A stretch of DNA of 64,000 bases from CAZKAP01 sp964550895 (GTDB lineage: Bacteria; Bacteroidota; Bacteroidia; Flavobacteriales; Flavobacteriaceae): NCBI GenBank assembly GCA_964550895.1, contig CAZKAP010000010.1:1-64000 (forward strand), written 5' to 3'. Positions 44,152 through 53,302 of this stretch are shown here, piece by piece. Each line of letters begins with the position of its first letter. The stretch's first letter is position 1. A program made the position numbers and the translations under genes. The notes beneath the pieces were generated by a model. That model was given only the letters and a program-made list of their open reading frames with translations, was not told the DNA's origin and ran no database searches.

Positions 44152-45225
44152 ATGAAGATTGCACTGGTACTTCCTAACAACACCTCCAAGGCTCCGTACC
44201 TGTTAAAGTTTGAGAAAATCCTGATCTCCAAAATGTCGGATTACGAGCTTATCGTATGGGATCGGGACGGTGTGGAAGAACATGCCATCCGATACCGGAC
44301 AAAACCCAGAAATGGGGTACTGGGAAAGATTCGGAACTATATGTCGTTTGCGCGTTTCGTGAGAAAGGTTGTCCGCAAGAAGCAGTACGACCGACTGATC
44401 GTATATACCGGGCAAATGGCATTATTTTTAGGGACCTTCCTGTATACCGGTTACCGAAACCGCTACTGGCTCGACATTCGGGATTACAGCGCATTCCTAA
44501 AACTTCTACCGGGCAGGTTCAACAGGGTCGTCCGGAGTTCTGCCCATTGCAGCATTTCCTCTCCGGCTTTCAAAACCTGGCTTCCAAAAGGGAAGCCCTA
44601 TATTATGTCCCATAACCTTGACAAACCGCTTATCGAGCAGAGGATGGAGCAGCCCAATCGTCCATCTTCCGATTTCTTTAATGCCGTTCCCCTGCATCTG
44701 GACACCATAGGACAAATCAAGTATTTGGAAGCCGAAAAGGAACTCATTTCTGCCTTTAAGAACGATAGGGGCTTTCGGCTTGGCTTTTTCGGATTTGGCC
44801 CTGCCCTGGACGAGTTAAAGGAATGGGTGGACAAAGAAAAAATCGATAATGTGCATTTTCACGGCGCATACCAAAAAGAGGAGGAAAACGACTTATTATC
44901 CCAAACCAATTTGTTGAATATACTGATCCCTAAGGAGGACATTAACGGTAAAACGCTGCTCAGCAATCGACTCTACCTTTCCGCCCTTTTGCAGATTCCG
45001 GCTATAGTTTTTGAGGGCACCGCCCAAAGTGAGATCCTGAAGAAATATAAGCTGGGGTTCTCCGTTACTAGCTATGAAAAACTGAAGCAACGAGCGCTTG
45101 AATACCAGGAGGGTTTCGAACCCGGGGTTTTCGTCCGGGGTTGCCGATCATTTTTGAAGCAGGTCAAAGAGGATAATCTCACATTCGAGACCCGATTAAG
45201 AGAATTTATAGAACAACCCAAATAA
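44152..45225 (+). CDS. Putative glycosyltransferase (GT-B-like)
   Basis: 357 residues, first gene of the long plus-strand run to 51818. The N-terminus MKIALVLPNNTSKAPYLLKFEKIL and the C-terminal GFRLGFFGFGPALDELKEWV with VHFHGAYQKEEENDLL and a late NGKTLLSNRLYLSALLQIPAIVF segment follow the GT-B pattern, in which the last helix contacts the donor. No classical E-x7-E motif is seen. It is separated by 1 nt from fnlA, so it is co-translated with the FucNAc genes and probably builds the same repeat unit. Sugar specificity is unknown. Confidence 0.75.
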   Translation: MKIALVLPNNTSKAPYLLKFEKILISKMSDYELIVWDRDGVEEHAIRYRTKPRNGVLGKIRNYMSFARFVRKVVRKKQYDRLIVYTGQMALFLGTFLYTGYRNRYWLDIRDYSAFLKLLPGRFNRVVRSSAHCSISSPAFKTWLPKGKPYIMSHNLDKPLIEQRMEQPNRPSSDFFNAVPLHLDTIGQIKYLEAEKELISAFKNDRGFRLGFFGFGPALDELKEWVDKEKIDNVHFHGAYQKEEENDLLSQTNLLNILIPKEDINGKTLLSNRLYLSALLQIPAIVFEGTAQSEILKKYKLGFSVTSYEKLKQRALEYQEGFEPGVFVRGCRSFLKQVKEDNLTFETRLREFIEQPK

Positions 45226-45226
45226 C

Positions 45227-46231
45227 ATGTTCGAAGGCAAAACACTACTAATTACAGGAGGCACCGGATCTTTCGGCAATGCAGTACTCAACCGATTTCT
45301 GGAAACGGACATCAAGGAGATCCGGATATTCAGCAGGGACGAAAAGAAGCAGGACGATATGCGGAACACCCTCAAAAATCCGAAGGTCAAATTTTATATC
45401 GGAGACGTCCGGCAATACGACAGCATCGTCAAGGCCATGCACGGGGTAGACTACGTATTCCATGCCGCCGCGCTCAAGCAGGTACCCTCCTGTGAATTCT
45501 TTCCATTGGAGGCTGCCAAGACCAATGTCTTCGGAACCCAGAACGTGATCGACGCAGCAGTCGCCCGCAACGTGGGCAGGGTCATTTGCCTGAGCACCGA
45601 TAAGGCAGCTTACCCGATAAATGCAATGGGAATCAGCAAGGCACTGATGGAGAAAGTCGCCATAGCCGCTTCCCGCAATATACCCGAAGGCGGAACCACC
45701 GTGTGCCTGACCCGTTACGGGAACGTCATGGCTTCCCGGGGCTCAGTGATACCCCTGTTTGTCAACCAGATCAGATCCGGACTTCCCCTAACCGTTACGG
45801 ACCCCAACATGACCCGCTTCCTCATGTCTTTGGAGGATGCGGTAGACCTGGTCCTGTTCGCCTTCGAGCACGGTAATCAAGGAGACCTCTTTGTCAATAA
45901 GGCCCCGGCCAGCACCATAGGTGATCTGGCCATGGCGGTTTGTGAACTCATGGGAGCCGATAACGAAATCAAGGTAATAGGAACCCGCCACGGAGAAAAG
46001 CTCTACGAGACGCTCTGTACGAGGGAGGAAATGCAGAAAGCCGTTGATATGGGAGAGTTTTACCGGATTCCTGCGGATAACCGGGACTTGAACTACAGTC
46101 GTTATTTCTCGGAAGGGGAAGTGGATATGAGCCAAATCGAGGATTACCACTCCCACAATACCCGACGCCTGAATATGGAGGAGCTCAAGCAGACCCTCCT
46201 GAGTCTCGATTACATGAAAGAACAGCTCTAG
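45227..46231 (+). CDS. fnlA: UDP-GlcNAc 4,6-dehydratase/5-epimerase (FnlA/CapE)
   Basis: 334 residues. A soluble SDR enzyme acting first in UDP-N-acetyl-L-fucosamine synthesis. LLITGGTGSFGNAVLNRFL is at about 7-25, SRDEKKQDDMRN near 40, AAALKQVPSCEFFPLEA near 83, and LSTDKAAYPINAMGISKALME near 124 with Met in the Tyr position, as in CapE. The PSCEFFP sequence and lack of membrane helices separate it from PglF and from the membrane protein at 25940-27814. It is directly followed (no gap) by the small cupin gene and then capF and fnlC. Confidence 0.94.
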   Translation: MFEGKTLLITGGTGSFGNAVLNRFLETDIKEIRIFSRDEKKQDDMRNTLKNPKVKFYIGDVRQYDSIVKAMHGVDYVFHAAALKQVPSCEFFPLEAAKTNVFGTQNVIDAAVARNVGRVICLSTDKAAYPINAMGISKALMEKVAIAASRNIPEGGTTVCLTRYGNVMASRGSVIPLFVNQIRSGLPLTVTDPNMTRFLMSLEDAVDLVLFAFEHGNQGDLFVNKAPASTIGDLAMAVCELMGADNEIKVIGTRHGEKLYETLCTREEMQKAVDMGEFYRIPADNRDLNYSRYFSEGEVDMSQIEDYHSHNTRRLNMEELKQTLLSLDYMKEQL

Positions 46232-46663
46232 ATGGAACAGCCCAAACTCATCACCGGGACCGATTTTGCCGACGAGCGGGGCAGGATCCGTTTCTTCAAT
46301 GAGTGGCAGCTAGACAACATTGTACGTCTCTATGAAATCGAGCCTGCCGATACCGAAAGCATACGGGCCTGGCAGGGGCATAAAATTGAAAATAAGTGGT
46401 TCCATTGCACGGCCGGAGCATTTACCATCAACCTGATACAACTGCTCGACTGGGATCAACCCCAAAAGGAAGTAAACCGCTACACCTACACGCTTCGGCA
46501 GGATACGCCTGAGGTGTTATGGGTTCGGGCAGGTATGGCCTCGGGGATCAAAGCCCGCATACCGGGTTCCCGGCTCATGGTGTTTTCCGACCTGGGGCTG
46601 GAGCAGTCCAAAGCGGACGACTACCGATTCCCTCTGGAGCAATGGACATTCGAAGAAAACTAG
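46232..46663 (+). CDS. Small cupin-fold protein of the FucNAc gene set
   Basis: 143 residues that begin immediately at the stop of fnlA and end 4 nt before capF. The strand-rich sequence (FADERGRIRFFNEWQ, RAWQGHKIENKWFHCTAGAFTINL, VLWVRAGMASGIKARIPGSRLMVF) resembles RmlC/FdtA/WxcM-like sugar-modifying or sugar-binding cupins, with a His in QGHK and another in WFHC at positions where cupin metal ligands or catalytic His occur. The family is usually described only as sugar epimerase-like. An auxiliary role in UDP-FucNAc formation is implied by its location. Confidence 0.7.
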   Translation: MEQPKLITGTDFADERGRIRFFNEWQLDNIVRLYEIEPADTESIRAWQGHKIENKWFHCTAGAFTINLIQLLDWDQPQKEVNRYTYTLRQDTPEVLWVRAGMASGIKARIPGSRLMVFSDLGLEQSKADDYRFPLEQWTFEEN

Positions 46664-46667
46664 AATT

Positions 46668-47801
46668 ATGAAAATTGGCATAACCGGACAGGAAGGATTC
46701 GTAGGCTACCACCTGTACCAAACGCTTAAACTCGACGAAGCCTTCGAGCTTATCCCTTATGACCGGAGCTACTTCTCAGATCCGGTGGCCCTGGACGCCT
46801 TCGTCTCCCAGTGTGATGTGGTCGTTCACCTGGCTGCCATGAACCGACACGAGAACCCACAGGTCATTTACGATACCAATATCCGCCTGGTGGAACAGCT
46901 GATCTCGGCCTGCCGGGATACGGGATCCACCCCCCACATCCTGTTTTCCTCGTCCACCCAGGAAAAACAAGACAACCTCTACGGCAAGTCCAAGAAGGAG
47001 GGAAAGGAGATGCTTCAGAAATGGGCGACAGAGTCCGGCGGGCGGCTCACTTCACTCACCATACCTAATGTATTCGGGCCCTTTGGTCTGCCCAATTACA
47101 ACTCCTTTATCGCGACCTTTTGCCATAAAGTGGCACGGGGCGAGGAACCGAAGATCATACAGGACAACGAAGTCAGGCTGATCTACATTAACGAACTCGT
47201 GGCGGCCTTCACCAAAGCGATCCGGCAGGAAGATCCCCTTCGGGTGGAAGCAGGCCGGTCCATTGAATTTCCCGTTCCTGCACTGCACGCGAGAAAGGTG
47301 TCGGACATCCTGAGCATGCTGCTGCGTTTTAAGGGGGATTACATAGAAAAAGGAATATTCCCTAATCTGCAGGAAGAATTTGGCAAAGCCCTGTTTAATA
47401 CCTTCCGGTGCTACATACCGAAAGAACACTATCCCGTGAAATACACGAAGCACACCGACCCGAGAGGGAGCTTCGTTGAAATAGCCCGGACCCAAACCCC
47501 GGGACAGTTTTCGTTTTCCACCACCGTGCCGGGGATTACCCGGGGCAATCATTTCCACACACGAAAGGCCGAGCGTTTTGCGGTCATTAAAGGAAAGGCG
47601 ACGATTGAACTCCGAAGAATAGGAACCGAAGAAGTCATCACCTACCAACTGGACGGAGAAGAGCCCGCCTATGTGGACATGCCCATCTGGTACACCCATA
47701 ATATTACCAATGTGGGAGATGAGGAACTGATCACCCTCTTTTGGATTAATGAGCCCTTCGATCCGGACAATCCGGATACGTATTTCGAAGACGTAACCTA
47801 A
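46668..47801 (+). CDS. fnlB: CapF/FnlB bifunctional reductase-epimerase
   Basis: 377 residues. An N-terminal SDR domain (about 1-250, starting IGITGQEGFVGYHLYQTL; YGKSKKEGKEML holds the catalytic Tyr and Lys) is fused to a C-terminal cupin (about 265-375) with HTDPRGSFVEIARTQ, TRGNHFHTRKAERFAVI and VDMPIWYTHNITN. In CapF the cupin epimerises at C3 and the SDR domain reduces C4 with NADPH, converting the FnlA product to UDP-N-acetyl-L-talosamine-type sugar. The His residues of NHFH and the later His in YTHNI are the expected zinc ligands. It lies 4 nt after the small cupin gene and 10 nt before fnlC. Confidence 0.94.
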   Translation: MKIGITGQEGFVGYHLYQTLKLDEAFELIPYDRSYFSDPVALDAFVSQCDVVVHLAAMNRHENPQVIYDTNIRLVEQLISACRDTGSTPHILFSSSTQEKQDNLYGKSKKEGKEMLQKWATESGGRLTSLTIPNVFGPFGLPNYNSFIATFCHKVARGEEPKIIQDNEVRLIYINELVAAFTKAIRQEDPLRVEAGRSIEFPVPALHARKVSDILSMLLRFKGDYIEKGIFPNLQEEFGKALFNTFRCYIPKEHYPVKYTKHTDPRGSFVEIARTQTPGQFSFSTTVPGITRGNHFHTRKAERFAVIKGKATIELRRIGTEEVITYQLDGEEPAYVDMPIWYTHNITNVGDEELITLFWINEPFDPDNPDTYFEDVT

Positions 47802-47811
47802 AAATGAAGCC

Positions 47812-48948
47812 TTGAAAAAACTCAAAGTAGTTACCGTAGTGGGTACTCGGCCGGAGATCATCCGGCTGGCCTGCGTTATGAAAGCACTGGATGCCAATGG
47901 GGCCATCGATCATACCCTGGTCCATACCGGGCAGAACTACGACTATGAGCTCAACGAGATATTCTTTGAGGACATGGGAATCCGTCGGCCGGACCACTTC
48001 CTGAATGCGGCTGGCAAAAATGCCTCTGAGACGGTGGGTAACATCCTGGTAGCCATCGATCCCCTCCTGGAGGATATACAACCCGATGCCTTCCTGGTGC
48101 TGGGCGATACCAACAGCTGCCTCTGCGCCATTCCGGCCAAAAAACGAAAAATCCCCGTATTCCATATGGAAGCGGGTAACCGCTGTTTCGACCAACGGGT
48201 GCCGGAGGAAACGAATCGTAAGATCGTGGATCACGTTGCAGATATCAATCTTACTTACAGTGATATAGCCAGAGAGTACTTGCTGCGCGAAGGCCTTTCT
48301 CCGGATCGGGTAATCAAGACCGGCAGCCCGATGTTCGAGGTACTGGGGAGTTTCAAGAGCAAGATCGAATCCTCGGACGTACTCTCCCGACTGGGTCTGG
48401 AACAGAATAAATACTTCGTGGTTTCCTCCCACCGGGAGGAGAACATCAACAATCCCAGGAATTTCAAGGGACTGATCGATTCGCTCAATCAGATTGCGGA
48501 AAAGTACAATTATCCCGTGATCGTATCGACCCATCCGCGCACCCGAAACATGCTGAATTCCAAGGGAGTCGAAACGCATCCGAACATACAATTTCTGAAG
48601 CCGCTGGGATTCTCCGATTACAACGCCCTGCAACTCCATTCTTTCGCAGTCCTGTCGGATAGCGGTACGATTTCGGAAGAATCCTCCATACTCAACTTCA
48701 GGGCCCTGAACATCCGTGAGGCGCACGAGCGTCCCGAGGCCATGGAAGAGGCATCGGTAATGATGGTCGGTCTGAGTCCCGAACGAATTATGCAGGCCCT
48801 CGAAGCCCTGGAGGTCCAGCAGCGAAACCCGAGCCGCAATTTCCGATTGGTCAGCGATTATAGCATGCCCAATGTCAGCGAAAAAGTAGTTCGGATCATA
48901 TTATCGTATACCGACTACGTGAATCGCGTCGTCTGGTCGAAATACTAA
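47812..48948 (+). CDS. fnlC: UDP-N-acetyl-sugar 2-epimerase (FnlC/CapG)
   Basis: 378 residues of the non-hydrolysing UDP-GlcNAc 2-epimerase family (WecB fold). VVTVVGTRPEIIRLACVM, HTGQNYDYELNEIFF, FHMEAGNRCFDQRVPEE and SSHREENINNP are visible, and SDSGTISEESSIL is the UDP-binding loop. Next to fnlA and capF it performs the last step to UDP-N-acetyl-L-fucosamine. The start is TTG (KKLKVVTVV follows); an ATG nine bases upstream opens a 3-codon frame ending in TGA that overlaps the TTG. It is followed 3 nt later by a WbuB-like glycosyltransferase. Confidence 0.94.
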   Translation: MKKLKVVTVVGTRPEIIRLACVMKALDANGAIDHTLVHTGQNYDYELNEIFFEDMGIRRPDHFLNAAGKNASETVGNILVAIDPLLEDIQPDAFLVLGDTNSCLCAIPAKKRKIPVFHMEAGNRCFDQRVPEETNRKIVDHVADINLTYSDIAREYLLREGLSPDRVIKTGSPMFEVLGSFKSKIESSDVLSRLGLEQNKYFVVSSHREENINNPRNFKGLIDSLNQIAEKYNYPVIVSTHPRTRNMLNSKGVETHPNIQFLKPLGFSDYNALQLHSFAVLSDSGTISEESSILNFRALNIREAHERPEAMEEASVMMVGLSPERIMQALEALEVQQRNPSRNFRLVSDYSMPNVSEKVVRIILSYTDYVNRVVWSKY

Positions 48949-48951
48949 ACT

Positions 48952-50145
48952 ATGCGAGTTCTTTTCCTGAGCCTGATCCTGCCCAACATGGACGATTCGG
49001 ACAACCTGTATACCGAATTAATCCGGCAGTTCCACGAAAATGGCCACGAGATTATCGCGGTGGCACCCCGGTGGAAGGAGGAATCCGTTGGCTACAAAAA
49101 GGAAGGCGGCATCCCCATTCTGCGCATGGCAACCCTTAAGCAGCTCAATGTGAGCAAATACTACAAGGCCATCGCTAATTTGCTCCTTCCGTATCAGTTC
49201 AGGAAAGGTCTGAAGCGAAGTGGAGTGGACCTGAATTTCGACCTGGTGATCACCCATACTCCCCCCATCACCCTGCATCCGCTGATGCGCTGGTTCAAAA
49301 AGCGATACGGGGCGATGACCTATCTGATCCTGAGAGACATTTTTCCCCAAAATGCGATCGACCTCAACATGATGAAGGAAGGCAGCCGGCCACATCAATT
49401 CTTCCGGAAACAGGAAAAGAAACTCTACAGCATATGCGATGGCATTGGTTGCATGTCCCAGGGAAATATCGATTTCGTTAAGAAGCATAACCCGGAGTTA
49501 CCGGCCGACAAGCTGCACATGCTGCCCAACTGGAGGTCGCCTCTTCCCTACCCGGCCCATACCGACCTGGATGAAATACGTCGGGAATACGGCTTCGGAG
49601 ACAAGTTTGTGGTACTCTTCGGTGGCAATATCGGAGAACCTCAAAAAATGGAAAACATCGTTTCCCTGGCCGCCTCGCTCCGGGAACACGAGGACATCTT
49701 GTTTGCCATTTTTGGATACGGCACCAAAAAGGCACAGCTCGAAAGGCAGATCAGTGAGGCTGGGCTATCCAACATACAACTTCGCTCCGGTATCCCCCAT
49801 GGGGAGTACTACCGGGTTCTGCACACGGCTGATGTAGGGCTGCTGGCCCTGAGTGAAGAGTTTACCATACCAAATATCCCTTCCAAGGCCCTGGTGTACT
49901 ACAACACCAAAAAGCCCATACTGGCAGCCATTGACAAGAATACGGATATGGGCCGAATTCTGGAGGAGAAAGGCGCGGGTGTCTGGGCCGAGGCCAATCA
50001 GACCGAACGGCTCAAAGAGCTGCTTCTGGGCCTCTACAACGATCCGGATCGAAGGAGGGAGATAGGCGAAAACGGATACCGGTATCTGCTCGAGGAACTG
50101 ACTCCCGAAATAGCCTATCAAACCATCATCAACCATTTCGAATAA
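48952..50145 (+). CDS. WbuB-like glycosyltransferase (GT4)
   Basis: 397 residues with a GT-B fold. RVLFLSLILPNMDDSDNLY at the start, LVITHTPPITLHPLM and LILRDIFPQNAIDL in the N-terminal domain, and VVLFGGNIGEPQKMENI and PHGEYYRVLHTADVGLLAL in the C-terminal domain. In E. coli O26 and other fnlABC-containing loci the WbuB protein, which it resembles, is predicted to transfer L-FucNAc. Position directly after fnlC supports transfer of UDP-L-FucNAc. It ends 7 nt before the next glycosyltransferase. Confidence 0.88.
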   Translation: MRVLFLSLILPNMDDSDNLYTELIRQFHENGHEIIAVAPRWKEESVGYKKEGGIPILRMATLKQLNVSKYYKAIANLLLPYQFRKGLKRSGVDLNFDLVITHTPPITLHPLMRWFKKRYGAMTYLILRDIFPQNAIDLNMMKEGSRPHQFFRKQEKKLYSICDGIGCMSQGNIDFVKKHNPELPADKLHMLPNWRSPLPYPAHTDLDEIRREYGFGDKFVVLFGGNIGEPQKMENIVSLAASLREHEDILFAIFGYGTKKAQLERQISEAGLSNIQLRSGIPHGEYYRVLHTADVGLLALSEEFTIPNIPSKALVYYNTKKPILAAIDKNTDMGRILEEKGAGVWAEANQTERLKELLLGLYNDPDRRREIGENGYRYLLEELTPEIAYQTIINHFE

Positions 50146-50152
50146 CGGCCCT

Positions 50153-51190
50153 ATGGACGAGATACGTCTTAGTTTTGTCATTCCCTGTTACAATATGGAG
50201 AAGTACCTGTCCATCTGCATGGACAGCCTGCTCGATCAGGGACTAGCGCCGGAGGAGCACGAAATCATCATCGTCAATGACGGTTCGGCCGACCGAACCC
50301 TGGAGATCGCCCGGGGCTACGAGGCCCGGTACAGCCAGGTTCAGGTGATCGACAAGAAAAATGCCGGAGTGGGTGCGGCCCGGAATTCGGGTTTCGATCT
50401 TGCCCGTGGCCGATACATCCATTTTATTGACCCGGACGACTACCTCGCCCGCAACACCATGCCACTGGTGCTCAAGAAGGCAGAAGAAAATGAACTGGAT
50501 ATACTGGGTTTCCGTTCCAAGATGGTCAAGCCCAATCAATTTATCCCAAAAACCTCCTCCTCGATCGGCAAAGTAGAAAAAACGGAGCTGAGGGTGACGG
50601 ATGGCATTGAATTCATAGCCGACTACAAATTCCACAACGAGATTTGGTGGTTTATCGTTAGCAAAGCGTACATGCAAGCCTTCAACCTGAGGTTTATCGA
50701 AGGCCGCTGGATGGAGGACGCCATTTTATCCGCGGAACTGTTTTGCAGTGCCCGCAGGGTATCTTTCACCGAGTTCGACGTCCACCGCTATCGGGTACTG
50801 CCCACTTCGGCCATGAGGAACAAGACCCCGGAACACTACAACAAGGTGATCTTCGACAACGCCAATGCAGCTTTGGTATTTGATGGCCTGCTCAAGGACC
50901 TAAATCCAGAACACCCCTTCTACGAGCCTGCTTACAAGCGGCTGAAGACCCGACAGCAATCCTTTGTGTTTTTCCTGCTGGTGCGGCTGATGAAGTCCGA
51001 CCTCAAACTCGGGGAAATCCCGCCCATGCTGAGGGAATTCGAAAAGGTGGGGGCCTACCCGCTGGACCAGTTCCTCGGTCCCGACTACCAGGGCTTCGCC
51101 TATTCGTTTATGGTGTATATTTTTAACAGGAAACCACTGATCAAGCCTTTTATGCGTTTTTTCAGGGTATTCTACCGAATCGTCCGATAA
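50153..51190 (+). CDS. GT2 family glycosyltransferase
   Basis: 345 residues. A GT-A catalytic domain with RLSFVIPCYNMEKYLSICM, IIIVNDGSADRTLEIARGY, NAGVGAARNSGFDLARGRY and FIDPDDYLARNTM (metal-binding DPDD near 95), then WMEDAILSAELF in the acceptor part, all typical of the CAZy GT2 family. It lies between the WbuB-like gene and the initiating transferase with gaps of 7 nt each, so it is part of the same transcript. Donor sugar unknown. Confidence 0.92.
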   Translation: MDEIRLSFVIPCYNMEKYLSICMDSLLDQGLAPEEHEIIIVNDGSADRTLEIARGYEARYSQVQVIDKKNAGVGAARNSGFDLARGRYIHFIDPDDYLARNTMPLVLKKAEENELDILGFRSKMVKPNQFIPKTSSSIGKVEKTELRVTDGIEFIADYKFHNEIWWFIVSKAYMQAFNLRFIEGRWMEDAILSAELFCSARRVSFTEFDVHRYRVLPTSAMRNKTPEHYNKVIFDNANAALVFDGLLKDLNPEHPFYEPAYKRLKTRQQSFVFFLLVRLMKSDLKLGEIPPMLREFEKVGAYPLDQFLGPDYQGFAYSFMVYIFNRKPLIKPFMRFFRVFYRIVR

Positions 51191-51197
51191 CGAAGCT

Positions 51198-51818
51198 ATG
51201 CGATTTATCTATGTTCGACTGATCAAGCCCCTGGCCGACTTTGCAGCGGCGGCCATACTCCTTCTTCTGGCCTCCCCGGCATTTATACTGTGTGCCATCG
51301 GCCTGTTCTTTGCCAACCGGGGTAAGGTGTTTTTCCTGCAGGATCGCCCCGGGCGTGGGGAACGGATCTTTAAGATTATCAAGTTCAAATCGATGAACGA
51401 TCGAAAGGACGCCCGGGGCGAATTGTTGCCCGACGAGGACCGGTTAACACCTGTAGGGCAATTGGTGCGCAAGACTTCGCTCGACGAGATCCCCCAGCTG
51501 ATCAATGTACTAAAGGGCGATATGAGTATGGTGGGCCCGAGACCCCTTTTGGTAAGCTACCTGCCCTTGTATAACGAGGAGCAGCGAAAGCGGCACAAGG
51601 TGAAACCGGGAATCACGGGCTGGGCCCAGATCAACGGCCGCAATGCGATTTCCTGGGAAGAAAAATTCAGCCATGACGTCTGGTATGTGGAAAACATCTC
51701 CTTCTGGCTCGACTTGAAGATCCTTATGAAGACCATCAGGCGTGTCCTGGTCCGAGAGGGCATCTCCTCGGAGACCAGCGCTACCATGGAGAAGTTTACG
51801 GGGAGTCCCGAGTCCTGA
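51198..51818 (+). CDS. Initiating phosphoglycosyltransferase (PglC type)
   Basis: 206 residues, the small monotopic class. One N-terminal re-entrant hydrophobic helix (about 12-38) is followed by FFLQDRPGRGERIFKIIKFKSM, the catalytic Asp-Glu pair in LVRKTSLDEIPQLINVLKGDMSMVGPRPLL and the KPGITGWAQINGRN motif. It transfers a phospho-sugar from UDP-sugar to undecaprenyl phosphate, starting repeat-unit assembly. A PglC-like enzyme next to FucNAc genes and with a PglF/PglE-like pair elsewhere in the locus leaves two possible first sugars. It is the last gene of the plus-strand run beginning at 44152. Confidence 0.94.
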   Translation: MRFIYVRLIKPLADFAAAAILLLLASPAFILCAIGLFFANRGKVFFLQDRPGRGERIFKIIKFKSMNDRKDARGELLPDEDRLTPVGQLVRKTSLDEIPQLINVLKGDMSMVGPRPLLVSYLPLYNEEQRKRHKVKPGITGWAQINGRNAISWEEKFSHDVWYVENISFWLDLKILMKTIRRVLVREGISSETSATMEKFTGSPES

Positions 51819-51934
51819 CGATGGGTTCGTAGCCCATGACATACACTTTACTCTATGCAGTCAAACCTAACCGACATAAAGAACTAATTTTAACAATGAA
51901 TTCGAGCATAGCGATTTCATAAATCGATTCACGT

Positions 51935-52963
51935 ATGAATTTGTACGTTTTTCCACAGGTCGCGGGAGATAGCAATGGGTATAGTATTGTGGTTAAGTCT
52001 GATTACCTAAGACTTGAGATAGATCCCCTGAATGATACGGTTGTTTGGTATACGAACGAAACAATCAATGACAATCTTCACCCCAACGATCATATCATTA
52101 AAAGGCCACATGCTTTAGGCCTGAAGCGGTTTTATAATATTCTTTTAACGCGACCAAGCTCAGAACTATTAGCATTTGAATTACCACGGGTTAATACGGA
52201 CAACATTGATTACATTTTTTGTGGGGATACTATATTATACAGGGCTTTACGCCATGCATTTCCTCAGAAATTGATACACATTCGCTTTCATAATTGTTTT
52301 TATAGAATTCGGGAGCGGGTGAAAACATTAGGTTTACCCGTTGACCTAAAGTACAAGCAAATACTGGAGTCTTTCTCCAGATTAGAAGCTCAAATATTCT
52401 CCGATCGAAATATAATACCCATTTTCCTCTGTAAGGAGGATCAACAGTTTTATGAATCCATCACTGGAAGAGGAAAAAGTGAACTTTGGCAGGTAAGTGT
52501 TGAGCCCATTGATAATCAGAACAATCAAGAGTTACTTCCCATAAAATATCTTGTTTATTTTGGAGGCGTAGACACCCATAAGAAAAAGTCCATAGACTAC
52601 TTTATTCAACACGTATTCCCTCAGATTAAGGAAACAATTCCCGACCTGAAATTTTATCTATATGGTTCTGGTACAGAAATATACAACAAAGCAGGCGCTG
52701 ATATTTATGGACATGGCAGGTATCCAGGAAATGACTTCCCGCACGCTTCAGATGGACTATATCTAAACCCTGATTTGACCGGAGGTGGGGTGAAAATTAA
52801 AATAAAGACATATTTAGAGAATAAAATCCGGTTTCTTACAACTCCTTTCGGTTTTGAAGGCTATTCACGTGAGTACGTGGATGAGAAGTATTGTTGGTTA
52901 CTCCCAATGGATCAATGGGAAAAAGAAATTATTGATATAGTTGATTCCTCAAAGGTTCGTTAA
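51935..52963 (+). CDS. Putative glycosyltransferase (GT-B-like), AT-rich
   Basis: 342 residues. The C-terminal half has a GT-B-like donor domain: LVYFGGVDTHKKKSIDYFI, LKFYLYGSGTEIYN, and a GGGVKIKIKTYLENKIRFLTTP segment where the donor-contacting helix is expected. The N-terminal half includes IDYIFCGDTILYRALRH and an HIRFHNCFYRIRERV motif. The gene is clearly AT-rich relative to the preceding genes and separated by 116 bases, so it was probably acquired separately. Specificity is unknown. Confidence 0.72.
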   Translation: MNLYVFPQVAGDSNGYSIVVKSDYLRLEIDPLNDTVVWYTNETINDNLHPNDHIIKRPHALGLKRFYNILLTRPSSELLAFELPRVNTDNIDYIFCGDTILYRALRHAFPQKLIHIRFHNCFYRIRERVKTLGLPVDLKYKQILESFSRLEAQIFSDRNIIPIFLCKEDQQFYESITGRGKSELWQVSVEPIDNQNNQELLPIKYLVYFGGVDTHKKKSIDYFIQHVFPQIKETIPDLKFYLYGSGTEIYNKAGADIYGHGRYPGNDFPHASDGLYLNPDLTGGGVKIKIKTYLENKIRFLTTPFGFEGYSREYVDEKYCWLLPMDQWEKEIIDIVDSSKVR

Positions 52964-53302
52964 CCCGAATTCCCTCCCTTATTCTTAATGACGATTTTAC
53001 AAATTGTGGTCGTTATTTCCTCTAAATAATTAAGGTTCTCCTTTCCACCACAGTTCTCTTTGTTGGTGAGGCTTTTAACAGGCTAGTGTACCGTGCTAAA
53101 ACAACTTCGCCAATCAATAGGTGGTCACCCCAATGGGCCTTCAGTTCAAGAGCAACTTAGAATGGTGACAATTATCATTTTAAAGCGCGGAATAATCGGT
53201 TAGTTTCGGGCTTTATGGACGGTATTAGGATTATTAATAATCCAGATTTTGTAATTTTTTCTTACAAAATGTATCTTCCAAACAACCTAAACCAAGCACT
53301 CT
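52964..53302. other. 339-base AT-rich spacer, possible IS end remnant
   Basis: No gene is supported. GGTCACC at 53123-53129 faces GGTGAC at 53164-53169, and the following GCGGAATAATCGG-like sequence (about 53186-53200) recalls, from memory, terminal repeats of Bacteroidota IS21-family elements. No transposase reading frame is left. Confidence 0.3.

Noticed and set aside
51821..51837. Hairpin ATGGG-TTCGTAG-CCCAT after the initiating transferase
   Set aside because: Only a 5-base stem and no T-run follows, so it is not called as a terminator.
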